A DNA stretch of 64,000 nucleotides from Salinisphaera orenii subsp. orenii MK-B5 (GCF_003788635.1 NZ_AYKH01000004.1:1-64000); one strand, 5' to 3'. Positions 48,001 through 57,697 are shown, counted from the first letter of the stretch. Program-made: numbers and translations. The notes: generated by a model from the sequence alone, not told the origin.

Positions 48001-49482
48001 ATGGCCGAGCCGCACGAGTGGGTGACGCCGTCCGTGCCGTGCTTCGCGGTGGTGGGCAAGGTCAACATGGGCAAGTCCGCCGTGCTCGCGACGCTGCTTG
48101 AGGAGGACGATGACCGCATCATCCGCATCTCGCCCGAGCCCGGCGAGACCACCCGCTGCCAGCGCCTGTCGCTGGTGCTCGACGGCGTCGAGCGGCTGCG
48201 CTTCATCGACACGCCCGGCTTCCAGCAGCCGATCGAGGCGCTGCGCGCGATCCGTGCGCTCAACGAGGACGCGCGCACCGCGCCGGGATTGGCGACGCTG
48301 CGCCGTTTCGTCGAGGCCTATCGCGGCACGCACGAATTCGAGGACGAATGCCGGCTGCTCGAACCGCTGATCGAGGGCGCGGGGATCGTCTACGTCATCG
48401 ATCCGGACGTACCGGTCTATGACAGCTTTCTCGCCGAGATCGAGATCCTGCGTTTCTCCGGCCGCGCCCGGCTGGCCGTACTCAACGTGCACGGCGACGA
48501 CGCGGCACGCGACACGCCGCAGCGGGACGAATGGCGCGAGCATCTCGGCAAGGCCTTCAATCTCGTGCGCGTCTTCGATGCCCATCAGGCGCGTTTCGCC
48601 GCGCGCCGCGACCTGCTCGCCGCGCTCAATCAGATCGACGAGCGTGATCGCGACCATCTGGAGGCCACCACGGCCCTGCTCGACGCGGAATGGGTCCAAC
48701 GGCGCGAGCGTGCCGCCGAGCATATCCAGTCGTTTCTGCGTGCCGCGCTCACCCGGCGCGAGAGCGCGAGCTTCGCCGAGGACGGGCCGACGCCTGTCGC
48801 CGACCGGCACGCCGCGGTCGAACGGGCGACCCGGCATTACTTCGAGGCGATCGCGGCACTCGAGCGCGAGACCGCGGACGCGCTGCTCGATCTCTATCGC
48901 CATCACGCGGTACGCGCCGAGGCGCGGGCCGGCTTCGGCGACGACCTCGATCTGGCCAGCGACGAGACTTGGCGCCGGCTCGGCCTGACGCGGCGTCAGC
49001 TTACGGTGGTCGGGGCTGCGGTCGGTGCCGGCGCGGGTCTCGGGGTGGACGCGATGACGCTTGGCCACAGTCTGGGCGTCGGCGCGTTGCTCGGCGGGCT
49101 CGGCGGCGGCGCGCTCGCCTTCTTCAAGGGCGAAGCACTGCCCACGCTCAAGCTCGATTTCGCACCGCGCGGTGTCTTCGGCGGCCGGCGCATCACGCTC
49201 GGTCCGCCCCGCAATCCGAACTTCGCCTGGGTGCTGCTGGATGCCAGTCTGATCCGCTATCGCCAGGTGCTGTTGCGCGCCCACGCCCGCCGCGGCGAAA
49301 CCCGCCTCGCGGCCACGCTGGAGCACGCCGAGGGCATCGCCCAGAACATGCCCTCCGCGCGCCAGAAGACGCTGGCGCGCTGGTTTCGGGCCGTGGCCCG
49401 CGATCGCGACGAATCCGTCTACAGCGGCGAGGCGCTGACCGCGCTGATCGATACCCTCGCCGACGTCGAGCGCGACTGCTAA
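48001..49482 (+). CDS. DUF3482-containing GTPase
   Basis: 493 residues. N-terminal Era/EngA-like G domain: G1 GKVNMGKS, G3 FIDTPGFQQP, with a G4-like LNVHGDD that lacks the canonical NKxD. The C-terminal half is the DUF3482 region and holds a hydrophobic Gly/Ala-rich segment (VVGAAVGAGAGLGVDAMTLG, then GALLGGLGGGALAF) that could insert in membrane. The ATG at 48001 is used; an in-frame ATG at 47983 would overlap DUF2868 by 17 bases. Role unknown. Confidence 0.85.
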   Translation: MAEPHEWVTPSVPCFAVVGKVNMGKSAVLATLLEEDDDRIIRISPEPGETTRCQRLSLVLDGVERLRFIDTPGFQQPIEALRAIRALNEDARTAPGLATLRRFVEAYRGTHEFEDECRLLEPLIEGAGIVYVIDPDVPVYDSFLAEIEILRFSGRARLAVLNVHGDDAARDTPQRDEWREHLGKAFNLVRVFDAHQARFAARRDLLAALNQIDERDRDHLEATTALLDAEWVQRRERAAEHIQSFLRAALTRRESASFAEDGPTPVADRHAAVERATRHYFEAIAALERETADALLDLYRHHAVRAEARAGFGDDLDLASDETWRRLGLTRRQLTVVGAAVGAGAGLGVDAMTLGHSLGVGALLGGLGGGALAFFKGEALPTLKLDFAPRGVFGGRRITLGPPRNPNFAWVLLDASLIRYRQVLLRAHARRGETRLAATLEHAEGIAQNMPSARQKTLARWFRAVARDRDESVYSGEALTALIDTLADVERDC

Positions 49483-49930
49483 CGGCAGGGAGCCGGGGCA
49501 TGCGAACGGTCTCTTTTCGGGGAACGTCGGTCCGCCTCATGCGACAGGCCTGGCTCTGACGCCGCGCGCATCCGGACCTTGGACGTTGTTCCGTGGCTCG
49601 TGGTTGCCGCCATGGAACAAAGGTCCGATTTCAGGGGCCGGGATGCCGGAATCGTCCCCAGCCCGTGTCCGCTTATCGATGATGGTTTTCGAGATGGCCG
49701 TCATCGTTGCACCGACAGGCGCTCCTGCCGGTGCGGTGCAATCGGTTCAGCCTCGGGCCCGGTGGTCGGCGGCTCGCTGCGCGGCTCTCGATGGCGTATT
49801 GATCCGCGGTGTCATGCGGCTGGCCGCTGGCGACTGCGTCCGACGCTAAGCGGTGGTGTGATCCCGACTGCGAAAGCCGCGGCAGGCGGTGCCATCGTTG
49901 ACCGGGTCCGGCCCTCGCCGCGTCGGGCTA
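49483..49930. other. 448-base stretch without a convincing gene; holds a two-state hairpin
   Basis: No open frame here has family features. A notable inverted repeat lies at 49707-49742: CACCGACAGG (49710-49719) can pair with CCTGCCGGTG (49724-49733), or the outer TTGCACCG (49707-49714) can pair with CGGTGCAA (49735-49742). The two pairings exclude each other. No T-run follows. Confidence 0.45.
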
Positions 49931-50650
49931 TCAGTCCGCGCCGTCGGTCTGGGCATCCACAGCCCGCTGGATGCGCTCGAAGCTGACACCGCCCGAGAAG
50001 AGGCGGTTGCCCACGAGGATGGTCGGTGTGGCGCGCAGGCCGATGGCCTTGCCGGCCTCCAGATTCTGCGCGATCACGTCGTCGGTCGCGCCCTGGGCCA
50101 GGCACTGCTCCAGGCGGTCGGCGTTGACGCCGGTCTCCACGGCCATGTCCAGGAACAGGCTGGTGGGATCGCCGGCCTGGGCCCACTCGCTCTGGGTCTC
50201 GAACAGGCGGTCGTGATAGGCCCAGAACCGGTCCTGACGCGCGGCGCAGCGCGCGGCCGAGGCCGCCTGCCGGGCGTGATCGTGCATCGGCAGAGGGAAA
50301 TCGAAGAACACGAAGCGAGCCTCGCCGGCGTCCACGAGGTCTTCGCGGATCTGCTTGGCGACGGGCGCGAACGAGGCGCAGGCCGGGCACTGATAGTCCG
50401 CGAATTCGCGGATGGTGATCGGGGCATCGGCATCGCCCACGCTCACTCCCAGGTCATCGAACTCTTCATTGAAACGGGCGAGCGTGTCGGAGTCGACCTC
50501 ACGGGTGTTGTCGTTGCCGGTGCGGGTGGGCGTATCCGAGCCGCTCTGGACGCTGATGACGATGAGGGCGAGCACGATCAGTCCGCCCAGGATGAGGGCG
50601 GGCATGAACAGCACGCCAAACAGACTGGACCGGCCGTTGTTCTGACTCAT
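49931..50650 (-). CDS. membrane-anchored DsbA-family thiol oxidoreductase
   Basis: 239 residues. One N-terminal helix (about 14-35) anchors the protein, with the rest in the periplasm. The thioredoxin-fold active site is CPAC in REFADYQCPACASFAP, and the cis-Pro loop is GLRATPTILVG. It resembles the DsbA/BdbD and DSBA-like thioredoxin-4 groups that form disulfides or protect thiols. No DsbB-type partner is adjacent. The 448 bases downstream are empty. Confidence 0.88.
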   Translation of the reverse strand: MSQNNGRSSLFGVLFMPALILGGLIVLALIVISVQSGSDTPTRTGNDNTREVDSDTLARFNEEFDDLGVSVGDADAPITIREFADYQCPACASFAPVAKQIREDLVDAGEARFVFFDFPLPMHDHARQAASAARCAARQDRFWAYHDRLFETQSEWAQAGDPTSLFLDMAVETGVNADRLEQCLAQGATDDVIAQNLEAGKAIGLRATPTILVGNRLFSGGVSFERIQRAVDAQTDGAD

Positions 50651-50824
50651 GCGGCGGCTCCTTGTGCCGACGGGTGAAGATCAGCCCGGATCATACCGCG
50701 GCCCGGCGTTCGATCAATGATGGAGAACGCCCGGGGCAGCCTGAACGGCCGTCACGGATCGTCGGTCGGCATACGGCCCGTCGGCGCGCTCCGGGAAGTT
50801 TTGCGGGCCGGTTCCCGCGCACAA

Positions 50825-50852
50825 AGGACGAGGGGCCGTGGCCCCTCGTCCT
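50825..50852 (-). terminator. intrinsic terminator of the PRC-barrel gene
   Basis: AGGACGAGGGGCC (50825-50837) and GGCCCCTCGTCCT (50840-50852) form a long perfect hairpin; on the minus strand it is followed by a short TT run. It starts 33 bases after the PRC-barrel stop. Confidence 0.68.
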
Positions 50853-50884
50853 GCAACCCGGTCATGCGGAACGCCGTGTGGCGA

Positions 50885-51457
50885 TCAGTTGGTCGCGTCC
50901 TCGGCGGAATTCTCCATGGCGTCGGCCGAGTCGTCGACGGCGTCAGCCGCATCTTCGCTCTGACCCTGGGCGCGATCGATCAGGTTGTTCGTGCCTTCCT
51001 TGAGCTCTGTCCAGGCATTGCTGGCGCTCTCTTTGGTCTGCTGCCAGGCGTCGACGGCCTGGGCCTGGGTGTTGTTCCACCAGCTGTCGTTGTAGACCGG
51101 ATACTGCGAGATCGTGTCGGCGTCGCCTTCGATCGTCACACGGTATTCGGGCTCGGTGGCCTCGTCGCCTTCCATGGTTTCGACGCTCAACTGATCGGGC
51201 GCGACGACATACGATTTGCCGGCCAGGCCGAAGCTGTTCTCGGTCTCGACCACGAACGACTTGATGGTCATGTTGTTGTCGAACACGATGTCGTCGATCT
51301 CGCCGATCTCCTCGTCCGAGTTGCTCATGTAGACATCGGCATCGAGCAGCTGATCGGCCGAATAGACGCCGTCCGGCTGCTCCGCGAAGGCCGTCGTGCC
51401 GGCGCTGGCCAAGATAAGGCCGGTGACGCCGGCGAGCGTGGTGCGACGAATGTTCAT
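50885..51457 (-). CDS. secreted PRC-barrel domain protein
   Basis: 190 residues with a signal peptide (MNIRRTTLAGVTGLILASAGTTAFA). A PRC-barrel follows (about 30-110): SADQLLDADVYMSNSDEEIGEIDDIVFDNN, then GLAGKSYVVAPDQL. The C-terminal third is a low-complexity Ala/Glu/Asp/Asn helix. The mature protein is very acidic, as in periplasmic proteins of salt-tolerant bacteria. Role unknown; PRC-barrel secreted proteins are often stress or envelope-related. Confidence 0.85.
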   Translation of the reverse strand: MNIRRTTLAGVTGLILASAGTTAFAEQPDGVYSADQLLDADVYMSNSDEEIGEIDDIVFDNNMTIKSFVVETENSFGLAGKSYVVAPDQLSVETMEGDEATEPEYRVTIEGDADTISQYPVYNDSWWNNTQAQAVDAWQQTKESASNAWTELKEGTNNLIDRAQGQSEDAADAVDDSADAMENSAEDATN

Positions 51458-51518
51458 GGGAATCTCCGGTTCCTCGAAATCACGTCCGCAAGGCTAGGCG
51501 AAGCCGATTAACATGCGC

Positions 51519-52442
51519 TTAAGCGTCTGATTCGTCGAAGTCCACGCCGATCGCTCCGTCGAGCGTGGCGCGGAAGCGCTCGATCAGCGGCGAGTGCGCA
51601 TGGCCGGCGCGCGACAGGCACCACAGGGGCCGCTGCAGCGACAGGCCGGGCAGGTCGAGACACTGCACGCGGGCGTTGGCGCTGGCCTGTATGGCGGCCA
51701 GCCGGCTCACGCAGGCCAGGCCGGCGCCGGCCGCCACGGCGCGCACGATCGCGCCGCTGTCGTCGATGACCAGATGCGCCTGCGGAGCCGCCAGCCCTGC
51801 CAGAGCGAGGCTCTGTTCGAACACCGCCCGGGTGCCCGAGCCGGGCTCGCGGGCCACCCAGGGGTGGGCGGCGAGGTCGGTCGGCGATACCGCGGCCACC
51901 GGATAATCCGGCGGCGCGATGATCTGCAGCGTGTCGGTGCGCCAGGCGGCGGCGTGCAGGTCGTCGCGTGTCGGCGGGCCCTCGATGAAGCCGATATCGG
52001 CTTCGAGTGCGGCCACATGCGCCTCGGCCTGGCTGCTGTTGCCGGAGATCACGGCCAGGTCGAGCGCCGGGTGTTCGCGGCGTACGGCGGCGAGTGCCGA
52101 CGGCAGAATGTAGCGGGCGATGGTGCTGGAGGCGGCGATCCGGATGTCGCCGGCCAGCACGGCATTGTCCGCCGACGGCCGCAGCCGGCCGGGGAGGGCG
52201 TCGAACTCGGCCATGGGCGCCGCGGCCAGCCGCAGCAGCTGGCGCGCCGCCGCGGTGGGCACGATCCGCCGGCCGTCGCGCTCGAACAGGGTGAGGTCCA
52301 GAGCGTCGGCCAGTTCGCGCAGCGCCTGGCTGACGGCCGCCTGGCTCAGGTGGAGCGTCGCGGCGGCCCGCTTGACCTGACCGGTGCGCACTACCGCCGC
52401 GAATATCTCGAGCTGGCGCAGGGTGAAGTGAAGCGTCGTCAT
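51519..52442 (-). CDS. LysR-family regulator (CysB/YeiE-like)
   Basis: 307 residues from the ATG at 52442. HTH: LHFTLRQLEIFAAVVRTGQVKRAAATLHLSQAAVSQALREL; the sensor domain has IRIAASSTIARYILPSAL and the CysB-like REPGSGTRAVFEQSL. It faces a YeiH-family gene, the same arrangement as yeiE-yeiH in E. coli, so it probably controls that gene. An upstream ATG (52475) adds 11 residues. Two dyads lie between the genes. Confidence 0.9.
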   Translation of the reverse strand: MTTLHFTLRQLEIFAAVVRTGQVKRAAATLHLSQAAVSQALRELADALDLTLFERDGRRIVPTAAARQLLRLAAAPMAEFDALPGRLRPSADNAVLAGDIRIAASSTIARYILPSALAAVRREHPALDLAVISGNSSQAEAHVAALEADIGFIEGPPTRDDLHAAAWRTDTLQIIAPPDYPVAAVSPTDLAAHPWVAREPGSGTRAVFEQSLALAGLAAPQAHLVIDDSGAIVRAVAAGAGLACVSRLAAIQASANARVQCLDLPGLSLQRPLWCLSRAGHAHSPLIERFRATLDGAIGVDFDESDA

Positions 52443-52454
52443 GTCCGATGCCCC

Positions 52455-52491
52455 GATTCGGCGATGCCGAATCATGGAATAGAAAGTATTC
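52455..52491. promoter_or_regulatory. two dyads, candidate LysR-type binding sites
   Basis: GATTCGGC-GAT-GCCGAATC (52455-52473) is a perfect 8-base inverted repeat with a 3-base gap. GAATA-GAAAG-TATTC (52477-52491) is a perfect 5-base repeat with a 5-base gap; it fits the T-N11-A rule of LysR sites. Both are in the 109-base gap between the LysR and yeiH-like genes, close to the LysR start. Confidence 0.58.
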
Positions 52492-52551
52492 GATTTTTAA
52501 TAATAACCGCCGGTTTTATGGTCATGCCATTCCATTCTTCAGGAGCCCGGC

Positions 52552-53610
52552 ATGGCGACGAAACGAGCGGAGGCGCTTTCAGCGCCGCGCGGCGGAGACG
52601 GGACGTTTGCCCAGCTGCCCGCGATCCTGCCGGGGCTGGTGCTCTGTGTCGGGCTGGCGGGGCTGTCCTACGCGGTCGCCGCCTGGCCGGCGCTCAATGC
52701 GGTCGTGCCGCTGAGCGCGCTCACCGTCGGTATTCTCTTCGGTGTGGGCGTGCGTCTGTGCGTGTCGTTGCCGGCGGCGGTCGAGCCGGGGGTGCGCTGG
52801 ACGCTGCATTATCTGCTGCGCGCGGGCATCGTCCTGCTCGGTTTCCGGCTCGTGTTCCAGGACATGCTCACCGTCGGCGCCGGCGGTCTGGCCCTGGTCG
52901 TGCTCGCGGTGGCGAGCACGCTGGCGCTGGCGGTCGTGGCCGGCCGTGCGCTCGGCCTGCCGGATACGCTCAGCGTGCTGGTGGGGTCGGGTACGGGCAT
53001 CTGCGGCGCCTCCGCCGTGGTCGCGGTCGACGGCGTGATCCGGGGCCGCGAACAGGATGTGGCCTGTGCGATCGCCATCGTGACCGTGTTCGGCACCGTC
53101 GCCATGTTCGCCTACCCGGTGATTGCGGCCCATCTCGGGTTGAGCGAGGCTGCCTATGCCGCCTGGGCCGGCAGCTCCATCCACGAGGTCGCCCAGGCGG
53201 TGGCGGCGGGCTTCGCCTTCGATGCCCAGGCCGGCGTGGACGCCAGTCTGTACAAGCTCTCGCGCGTCGCCCTGCTGGCCCCGGTCTGCGCGATACTGGC
53301 GTTCTGGTGGCATCGCCGGGCCGGCGGATCGGGGCAGGAGAAGGCGACGGGCCGCGCGCCGTTTCCATGGTTCGTGGTGATGTTCGTGGTCATGGTGGGA
53401 CTGAATTCGGTGCTGCCCTTGTCGACGGATCTGCGCGACGGTCTCGTGGCGGTGGATTCGGCGCTGCTGGCCGCGGCGATGGTCGCCATGGGCCTGCAGA
53501 CGCGTCTGGTCGCGGTCGCGCGGCTCGGCTGGCGGCCGTTGGCGCTGGGCGCGCTGGTGGCGGTCTGGATCAGTCTGTTGGCGCTGGGCGGGGCGCTGAT
53601 CGTCAGCTGA
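52552..53610 (+). CDS. YeiH-family putative sulfate exporter
   Basis: 352 residues with about ten helices. Marks: YLLRAGIVLLGFRLVFQDM, the core LVGSGTGICGASAVVAVDGVI, SIHEVAQAVAAGFAFD and KLSRVALLAPV. The family (UPF0324) is thought to export sulfate or a related sulfur anion formed from taurine or similar compounds, based on genomic context elsewhere. The divergent LysR gene is the likely regulator. Confidence 0.9.
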   Translation: MATKRAEALSAPRGGDGTFAQLPAILPGLVLCVGLAGLSYAVAAWPALNAVVPLSALTVGILFGVGVRLCVSLPAAVEPGVRWTLHYLLRAGIVLLGFRLVFQDMLTVGAGGLALVVLAVASTLALAVVAGRALGLPDTLSVLVGSGTGICGASAVVAVDGVIRGREQDVACAIAIVTVFGTVAMFAYPVIAAHLGLSEAAYAAWAGSSIHEVAQAVAAGFAFDAQAGVDASLYKLSRVALLAPVCAILAFWWHRRAGGSGQEKATGRAPFPWFVVMFVVMVGLNSVLPLSTDLRDGLVAVDSALLAAAMVAMGLQTRLVAVARLGWRPLALGALVAVWISLLALGGALIVS

Positions 53611-53685
53611 GCCGCTGCCGGCGCTCGCGCACGGGCCGACGCTCTGATTTAATCGCCGGTCGATTCGATTCTCGACGGTGAAGCG

Positions 53686-54090
53686 ATGTCGATTCCGGTC
53701 TCGATGCTCGCGATCGCGTTGGGCGCGGCCTGTGGCGCCAATCTGCGCTGGGCGCTGGGCCTGGGTCTGAACGCACTCTTTCCGAACCTGCCCCCGGGCA
53801 CGCTGGCCGCGAATCTGCTCGGGGCCTGGCTGATCGGGATCGCCATCGCGGTGTTCGCGGCGCTGCCGGAACTATCGGCGTTCTGGAAGCTGGCGGTGAT
53901 CACCGGCTTTCTCGGCGCGCTGACCACCTTCTCCACCTTCTCCGCCGAGATATTCACCCAGATCCAGGCCGGCCGCCTCGGCTGGGCCGCCGCGGGCATC
54001 GCGGTGCACGTGGCCGGCTCGCTGGCCATGACCGCGCTGGGACTGGGTACAGTGGCCATTCTGCGTCAACTGCTCGGAGTCGCACGATGA
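53686..54090 (+). CDS. crcB: fluoride ion channel CrcB
   Basis: 134 residues, four helices. The hallmarks [13 protein letters not shown] (family G(A/G)xGAxxRy), [14 protein letters not shown] and [17 protein letters not shown] are intact; dimers export fluoride. It overlaps the DUF190 gene by 4 bases. A fluoride riboswitch was searched for in the 75-base leader and was not recognised. Confidence 0.95.
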   Translation: MSIPVSMLAIALGAACGANLRWALGLGLNALFPNLPPGTLAANLLGAWLIGIAIAVFAALPELSAFWKLAVITGFLGALTTFSTFSAEIFTQIQAGRLGWAAAGIAVHVAGSLAMTALGLGTVAILRQLLGVAR

Positions 54091-54407
54091 AGGGTTTCGA
54101 AGTGATATTCATGGCCCCGCGCTCGCGCGCACACGACGGTCGGCCGGTGCTTGATGCGGTCGCCGACATCGCCCGCCGCCAGGGCGTGACGCGCTCGACC
54201 CGACGGGTCGATGCCGAAGGCACCGGGGTCAGCGGCCATGCCCACGCGGCGCACTTCTTCGAGCTGGCCGACGAGCCCGAGGAGCTGATGTTCGTGCTCG
54301 ACGGCGGCGAGGCCGACGCGCTCATCCGCGCGGTCGAGGAGGAGGAGATTGCGGTGTTCTGTCTGCGCCGCGCCATCGACTACTGGCAGTTCGGTTCGGC
54401 CGAATAG
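54087..54407 (+). CDS. DUF190 protein
   Basis: 106 residues, PII-like fold expected. [60 protein letters not shown] match the family. It is encoded next to crcB in many bacteria, as here (4-base overlap), so it probably helps the fluoride channel; the mechanism is unknown. Confidence 0.88.
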   Translation: MKGFEVIFMAPRSRAHDGRPVLDAVADIARRQGVTRSTRRVDAEGTGVSGHAHAAHFFELADEPEELMFVLDGGEADALIRAVEEEEIAVFCLRRAIDYWQFGSAE

Positions 54408-54778
54408 CTGCCGCGGCACCCGAGGTGCGTCGAGCGCCCGCGGCACACGGCCGGCAAGCCGGGCTGCGACGGGCGCCGCTTGCCGCCCGCGTGGCAAGCG
54501 TGGCGGGCTCGAACAGGCCATCCGGGCCCGATTCGAACGCTGTTCCGCGGCGGAATGAGGTGAAGTCAGTGCCGCACGGTCGCGCTGCGCGAGCGTACCG
54601 GGACGCGCCGGATTGGCATCTCGTGGGTGTCATGAGCGCCTGATCCGAAGGGGCGCGCCGCCCATCGCGCCCCGGGGCGTGGCGAGTCTCGAACGTCGCT
54701 CGCCACGCGTGCCGAATCAGCCCCGCGGGTGCGATCGGCGGTCTGCGACGCGGCGTTCGGACGACGTGCCGACAGGCT
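54408..54778. other. 371-base stretch without a gene between convergent units
   Basis: It holds a perfect 10-base hairpin GCGTGGCGAG (54677-54686) / CTCGCCACGC (54699-54708) with a 12-base loop and no T-run, possibly a bidirectional stop for the crcB and ars transcripts. No gene features were seen. Confidence 0.45.
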
Positions 54779-55480
54779 TCAGATCGCTTTCTGGTTGACC
54801 CGCTTCGACAGCACTTCGGGGCTTTCGCGGCGCTCCGAGTAGCGCTCGGTCAGATAATCCGTGTGGTCGCGCAGCAGGCGCGTGAACTTCACCAGTTCCT
54901 CCATCACGTCTACCACGCGGTCGTAGTAGGGCGAGGGGTGCATGCGCCCGGCCTCGTCGAACTCGTTGAAGGCCTTGGGCACCGACGACTGGTTGGGGAT
55001 GGTGACCATGCGCATCCAGCGCCCCAGTACGCGCAGCGTGTTGACCACGTTGAACGACTGCGAGCCGCCACAGACCTGCATCACCGCCAGCGTGCGGCCC
55101 TGGGTTGGGCGCATGCCGCCGATCGACAGCGGCAGCCAGTCGATCTGGGACTTGAACACGCCGGAGACATTGCCGTGGCGCTCGGGGCTGCACCAGACCT
55201 GGCCCTCCGACCAGAACGACAGCTCGCGCAACTCGGCGACCTTCGGATGCTCGGCGTCCCCGTCATCGGGCAGCGGCAGGCCGTGCGGGTCGAAGATGCG
55301 CGTCTCGGCTCCGAACGCCTCGAGCAGGCGGGCGGCTTCCTCGGTGAGCAGCCGGCTGTAGGAGCGCTCGCGCAGCGAGCCGTAGAGCAGCAGGATGCGC
55401 GGTGCATGATCGCTGCTGGCGGGCGTGGCGTCTTCACGCACGGTCAGGTGTTGTGGCTCGAGATTCGGCAGGTCGTTCAT
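54779..55480 (-). CDS. arsH: arsenical resistance protein ArsH
   Basis: 233 residues of the NADPH-dependent FMN reductase fold. The FMN-binding start is [64 protein letters not shown] and the end [14 protein letters not shown] are typical of ArsH. Family members reduce or oxidise organoarsenicals and quinones. Last gene of the ars operon, 34 bases after arsB. Confidence 0.95.
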   Translation of the reverse strand: MNDLPNLEPQHLTVREDATPASSDHAPRILLLYGSLRERSYSRLLTEEAARLLEAFGAETRIFDPHGLPLPDDGDAEHPKVAELRELSFWSEGQVWCSPERHGNVSGVFKSQIDWLPLSIGGMRPTQGRTLAVMQVCGGSQSFNVVNTLRVLGRWMRMVTIPNQSSVPKAFNEFDEAGRMHPSPYYDRVVDVMEELVKFTRLLRDHTDYLTERYSERRESPEVLSKRVNQKAI

Positions 55481-55514
55481 GGGCGTGTCGGTATCGGTTC
55501 GCGATCGGGGAAGG

Positions 55515-56810
55515 TCACTGACCCAGCACCGCCAGCCAGCCGGCCAGCGCGGTCAGGGTGACAAGCAGCACCGGCACCGTCAGCACGATGCCGATCCGGA
55601 AATACTGGCCCCAGCCGATGGTCAGGCCCTTGCGGGCGAGTACGTGCAGCCAGAGCAGGGTGGCGAGACTGCCGATCGGCGTGATCTTGGGCCCGAGATC
55701 CGAGCCGACCACGTTGGCATAGATCATCGCCTGCTGGGTGAGATCGCTCACCTGGCTGGCATCGATCGAAAGCGCCACCACCAGCACCGTGGGCATGTTG
55801 TTCATGATCGACGACAGGAAGGCGGCCAGGAAGCCGGTGCCGACGGTCGCCACCCACAGCGACTGGTTCGACAGCAGATCGAGCACGCCCGCGAGCTGGG
55901 CGGTCAGGCCCACGTTCTGCAGGCCGTAGACCACCAGATACATGCCCAGCGAAAAGACCACGATATCCCACGGTGCGCCGCGGATGACCTTCATGTTGTC
56001 GACCACGTGCCCGCGGGCGGCGACCGCCAGCAGCACGGCGGCGCCGATGGCCGCGACCGCGCTCACCGGCACGCCCAGCGGCTCGGCGACAAACAGGCCG
56101 ACCAGCAGCAGGCCCAGCACCCACCAGCCGGCGGCGAACACGGCCGGGTCGCGGATGGCGGACTGCGGCTCGCGCAGGTCGCTCGGGTCGAATCGCGCCG
56201 GGATTTCGCGCCGGAAATAGGCATAGACCACGCCGATCGAGGTGATCACCGAGACGATATAGACCGGCGTCATCACCGCCGCATAGCGGCCGAAGCCGAG
56301 ATCGAAGAAATCCGCCGAGACGATATTGACCAGGTTCGAGATCACCAGCGGCAGGCTGGCGGTATCGGCGATGAAGCCGGCGGCCATCACGAAGGCCAGC
56401 GTCGCGCCGGCCGAAAACCCGAGCGCGAGTAGGATCTCGAACACGATCGGCGTGAGGATGAGCGCCGCCCCGTCGTTGGCGAATACCGCCGAGACCAGCG
56501 CGCCCAGCAGCATGACCAGCACCAGCAGGCGCGGGCCGCGCCCGCCGCCGTAGCGGGCCACATGAAGAGCCGCCCATTCGAAGAACCCGGCCTCGTCCAG
56601 CGTCAGGCTGATCAGGATGATCGCCACGAACGTGAAGGTCGCGTTCCAGACGATCCCCCAGACCGTGGCCACGTCGGACAACCCGACCACGCCCGTGGCG
56701 AGTGCGACGATCGCGCCGGCCGCCGCGCTCCAGCCGATGCCCAGCCCGCGCGGCTGGGCGATCACCAGCGTGAGCGTGGCGACGAAGATCAGAATGGCGA
56801 TGACGGTCAT
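55515..56810 (-). CDS. arsB: arsenite efflux pump ArsB
   Basis: 431 residues, twelve helices of the ArsB/NhaD type. [58 protein letters not shown] and [22 protein letters not shown] are strongly conserved. Exports As(III) from the cytoplasm. No ArsA ATPase is present, so it acts as a secondary carrier. Confidence 0.95.
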   Translation of the reverse strand: MTVIAILIFVATLTLVIAQPRGLGIGWSAAAGAIVALATGVVGLSDVATVWGIVWNATFTFVAIILISLTLDEAGFFEWAALHVARYGGGRGPRLLVLVMLLGALVSAVFANDGAALILTPIVFEILLALGFSAGATLAFVMAAGFIADTASLPLVISNLVNIVSADFFDLGFGRYAAVMTPVYIVSVITSIGVVYAYFRREIPARFDPSDLREPQSAIRDPAVFAAGWWVLGLLLVGLFVAEPLGVPVSAVAAIGAAVLLAVAARGHVVDNMKVIRGAPWDIVVFSLGMYLVVYGLQNVGLTAQLAGVLDLLSNQSLWVATVGTGFLAAFLSSIMNNMPTVLVVALSIDASQVSDLTQQAMIYANVVGSDLGPKITPIGSLATLLWLHVLARKGLTIGWGQYFRIGIVLTVPVLLVTLTALAGWLAVLGQ

Positions 56811-56861
56811 GAGCGATCCTGGGCAGCGATAGATCGGGCCGCGGCGCGGCCCGGGGCCGGG

Positions 56862-57284
56862 CTAGCGGGACGTGGCGCTTTGCTCGGCGAGCAGGGCACG
56901 CACGTGCTCGCGAATGCGATCGCGCGTATCTGCGAATATGGCGGCGACCTCGGCGTCGCTGCCAGTCGCCCCGGCCGGATCGTCGATCGGCCAATGCTGC
57001 TTGTTCGTGCCGGGCGGCAAGAGCGGGCAGTGTTCGTCGGCATGGCCACAGACCGTGATCACCCGATCGGCCCAGTCGAGATCGGCGTCGGCCAGGATCG
57101 CCGACTGCTGGCCCGAGATATCCACGCCGGCCGCATCCATGGTCGCGACCGCGTTCGGGTTAAGCCCGTGGGCCTCCAGGCCGGCCGAGCGTACGGCGAT
57201 CGCGTCGCCGCCCAGATGCCGGGTCCAGCCTTCGGCCATTTGCGAGCGGCAGCTGTTGCCGGTGCACAGGTAGAGAATATTCAT
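56862..57284 (-). CDS. arsC: arsenate reductase, LMW-phosphatase type (thioredoxin-linked)
   Basis: 140 residues with the P-loop CTGNSCRSQMAEG, then the DP-loop region IDDPAG and a Cys in ITVCGHADEHCPLLP that supplies the redox-relay cysteines. These are the marks of the thioredoxin-coupled ArsC of the Staphylococcus pI258/Bacillus type. It reduces As(V) to As(III). Third gene of the operon, 26 bases after arsR. Confidence 0.92.
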   Translation of the reverse strand: MNILYLCTGNSCRSQMAEGWTRHLGGDAIAVRSAGLEAHGLNPNAVATMDAAGVDISGQQSAILADADLDWADRVITVCGHADEHCPLLPPGTNKQHWPIDDPAGATGSDAEVAAIFADTRDRIREHVRALLAEQSATSR

Positions 57285-57310
57285 CGAAAGTCCTTGAACA
57301 ACGGGGCGAA

Positions 57311-57697
57311 TCAGTTGCTGCAGCGCCCGTCCGGGCGGTCGGGCATATGAGCCAGGCGGCGGGCGTCATCGGCGAACGGCGGGCTGTCGGCGTGTTCGGC
57401 GACCACGGCGTCCAGTGTTGTGCGTGTCCATGGGGCCAGGGTGTCGGCCAGGCGGTAATGCACCCAGATGCGTTCGCGTCGATCGGCCACCAGGCCCGCC
57501 TCGCGCAGCAGCTTGAGATGGCGCGAGATCTTGGGCTGCGAGAGTTCCAGCGCGTGCACCAGTTCGCAGACGCACAGCTCGCCGTGGGTGACGATCAGCG
57601 CCAGACAGCGCAGGCGCGTGCTGTCGCCCAGGGCCTGGAAGACGGCTTCCGGCGCCGGCGCGACGGCCGAATGTTCTGTCGCGGCGGACGCGCTCAT
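57311..57697 (-). CDS. arsR: arsenic-responsive repressor ArsR
   Basis: 128 residues. The metal-binding motif ELCVCEL is in the alpha-3 helix, followed by the recognition helix SQPKISRHLKLLREAGLV. ArsR/SmtB proteins leave their operators when As(III) binds the Cys pair. A further Cys lies near the C-terminus. It overlaps the upstream arsC paralogue by 4 bases. The dyads at 58241-58276 are its likely operator. Confidence 0.95.
   Translation of the reverse strand: MSASAATEHSAVAPAPEAVFQALGDSTRLRCLALIVTHGELCVCELVHALELSQPKISRHLKLLREAGLVADRRERIWVHYRLADTLAPWTRTTLDAVVAEHADSPPFADDARRLAHMPDRPDGRCSN

Noticed and set aside
49586-49849. Open frame of 87 codons after the DUF3482 gene
   Set aside because: Composition and codon pattern do not match the neighbours and no motif was seen.
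53611-53685. Fluoride riboswitch before crcB
   Set aside because: The conserved riboswitch blocks were not found in the short leader.
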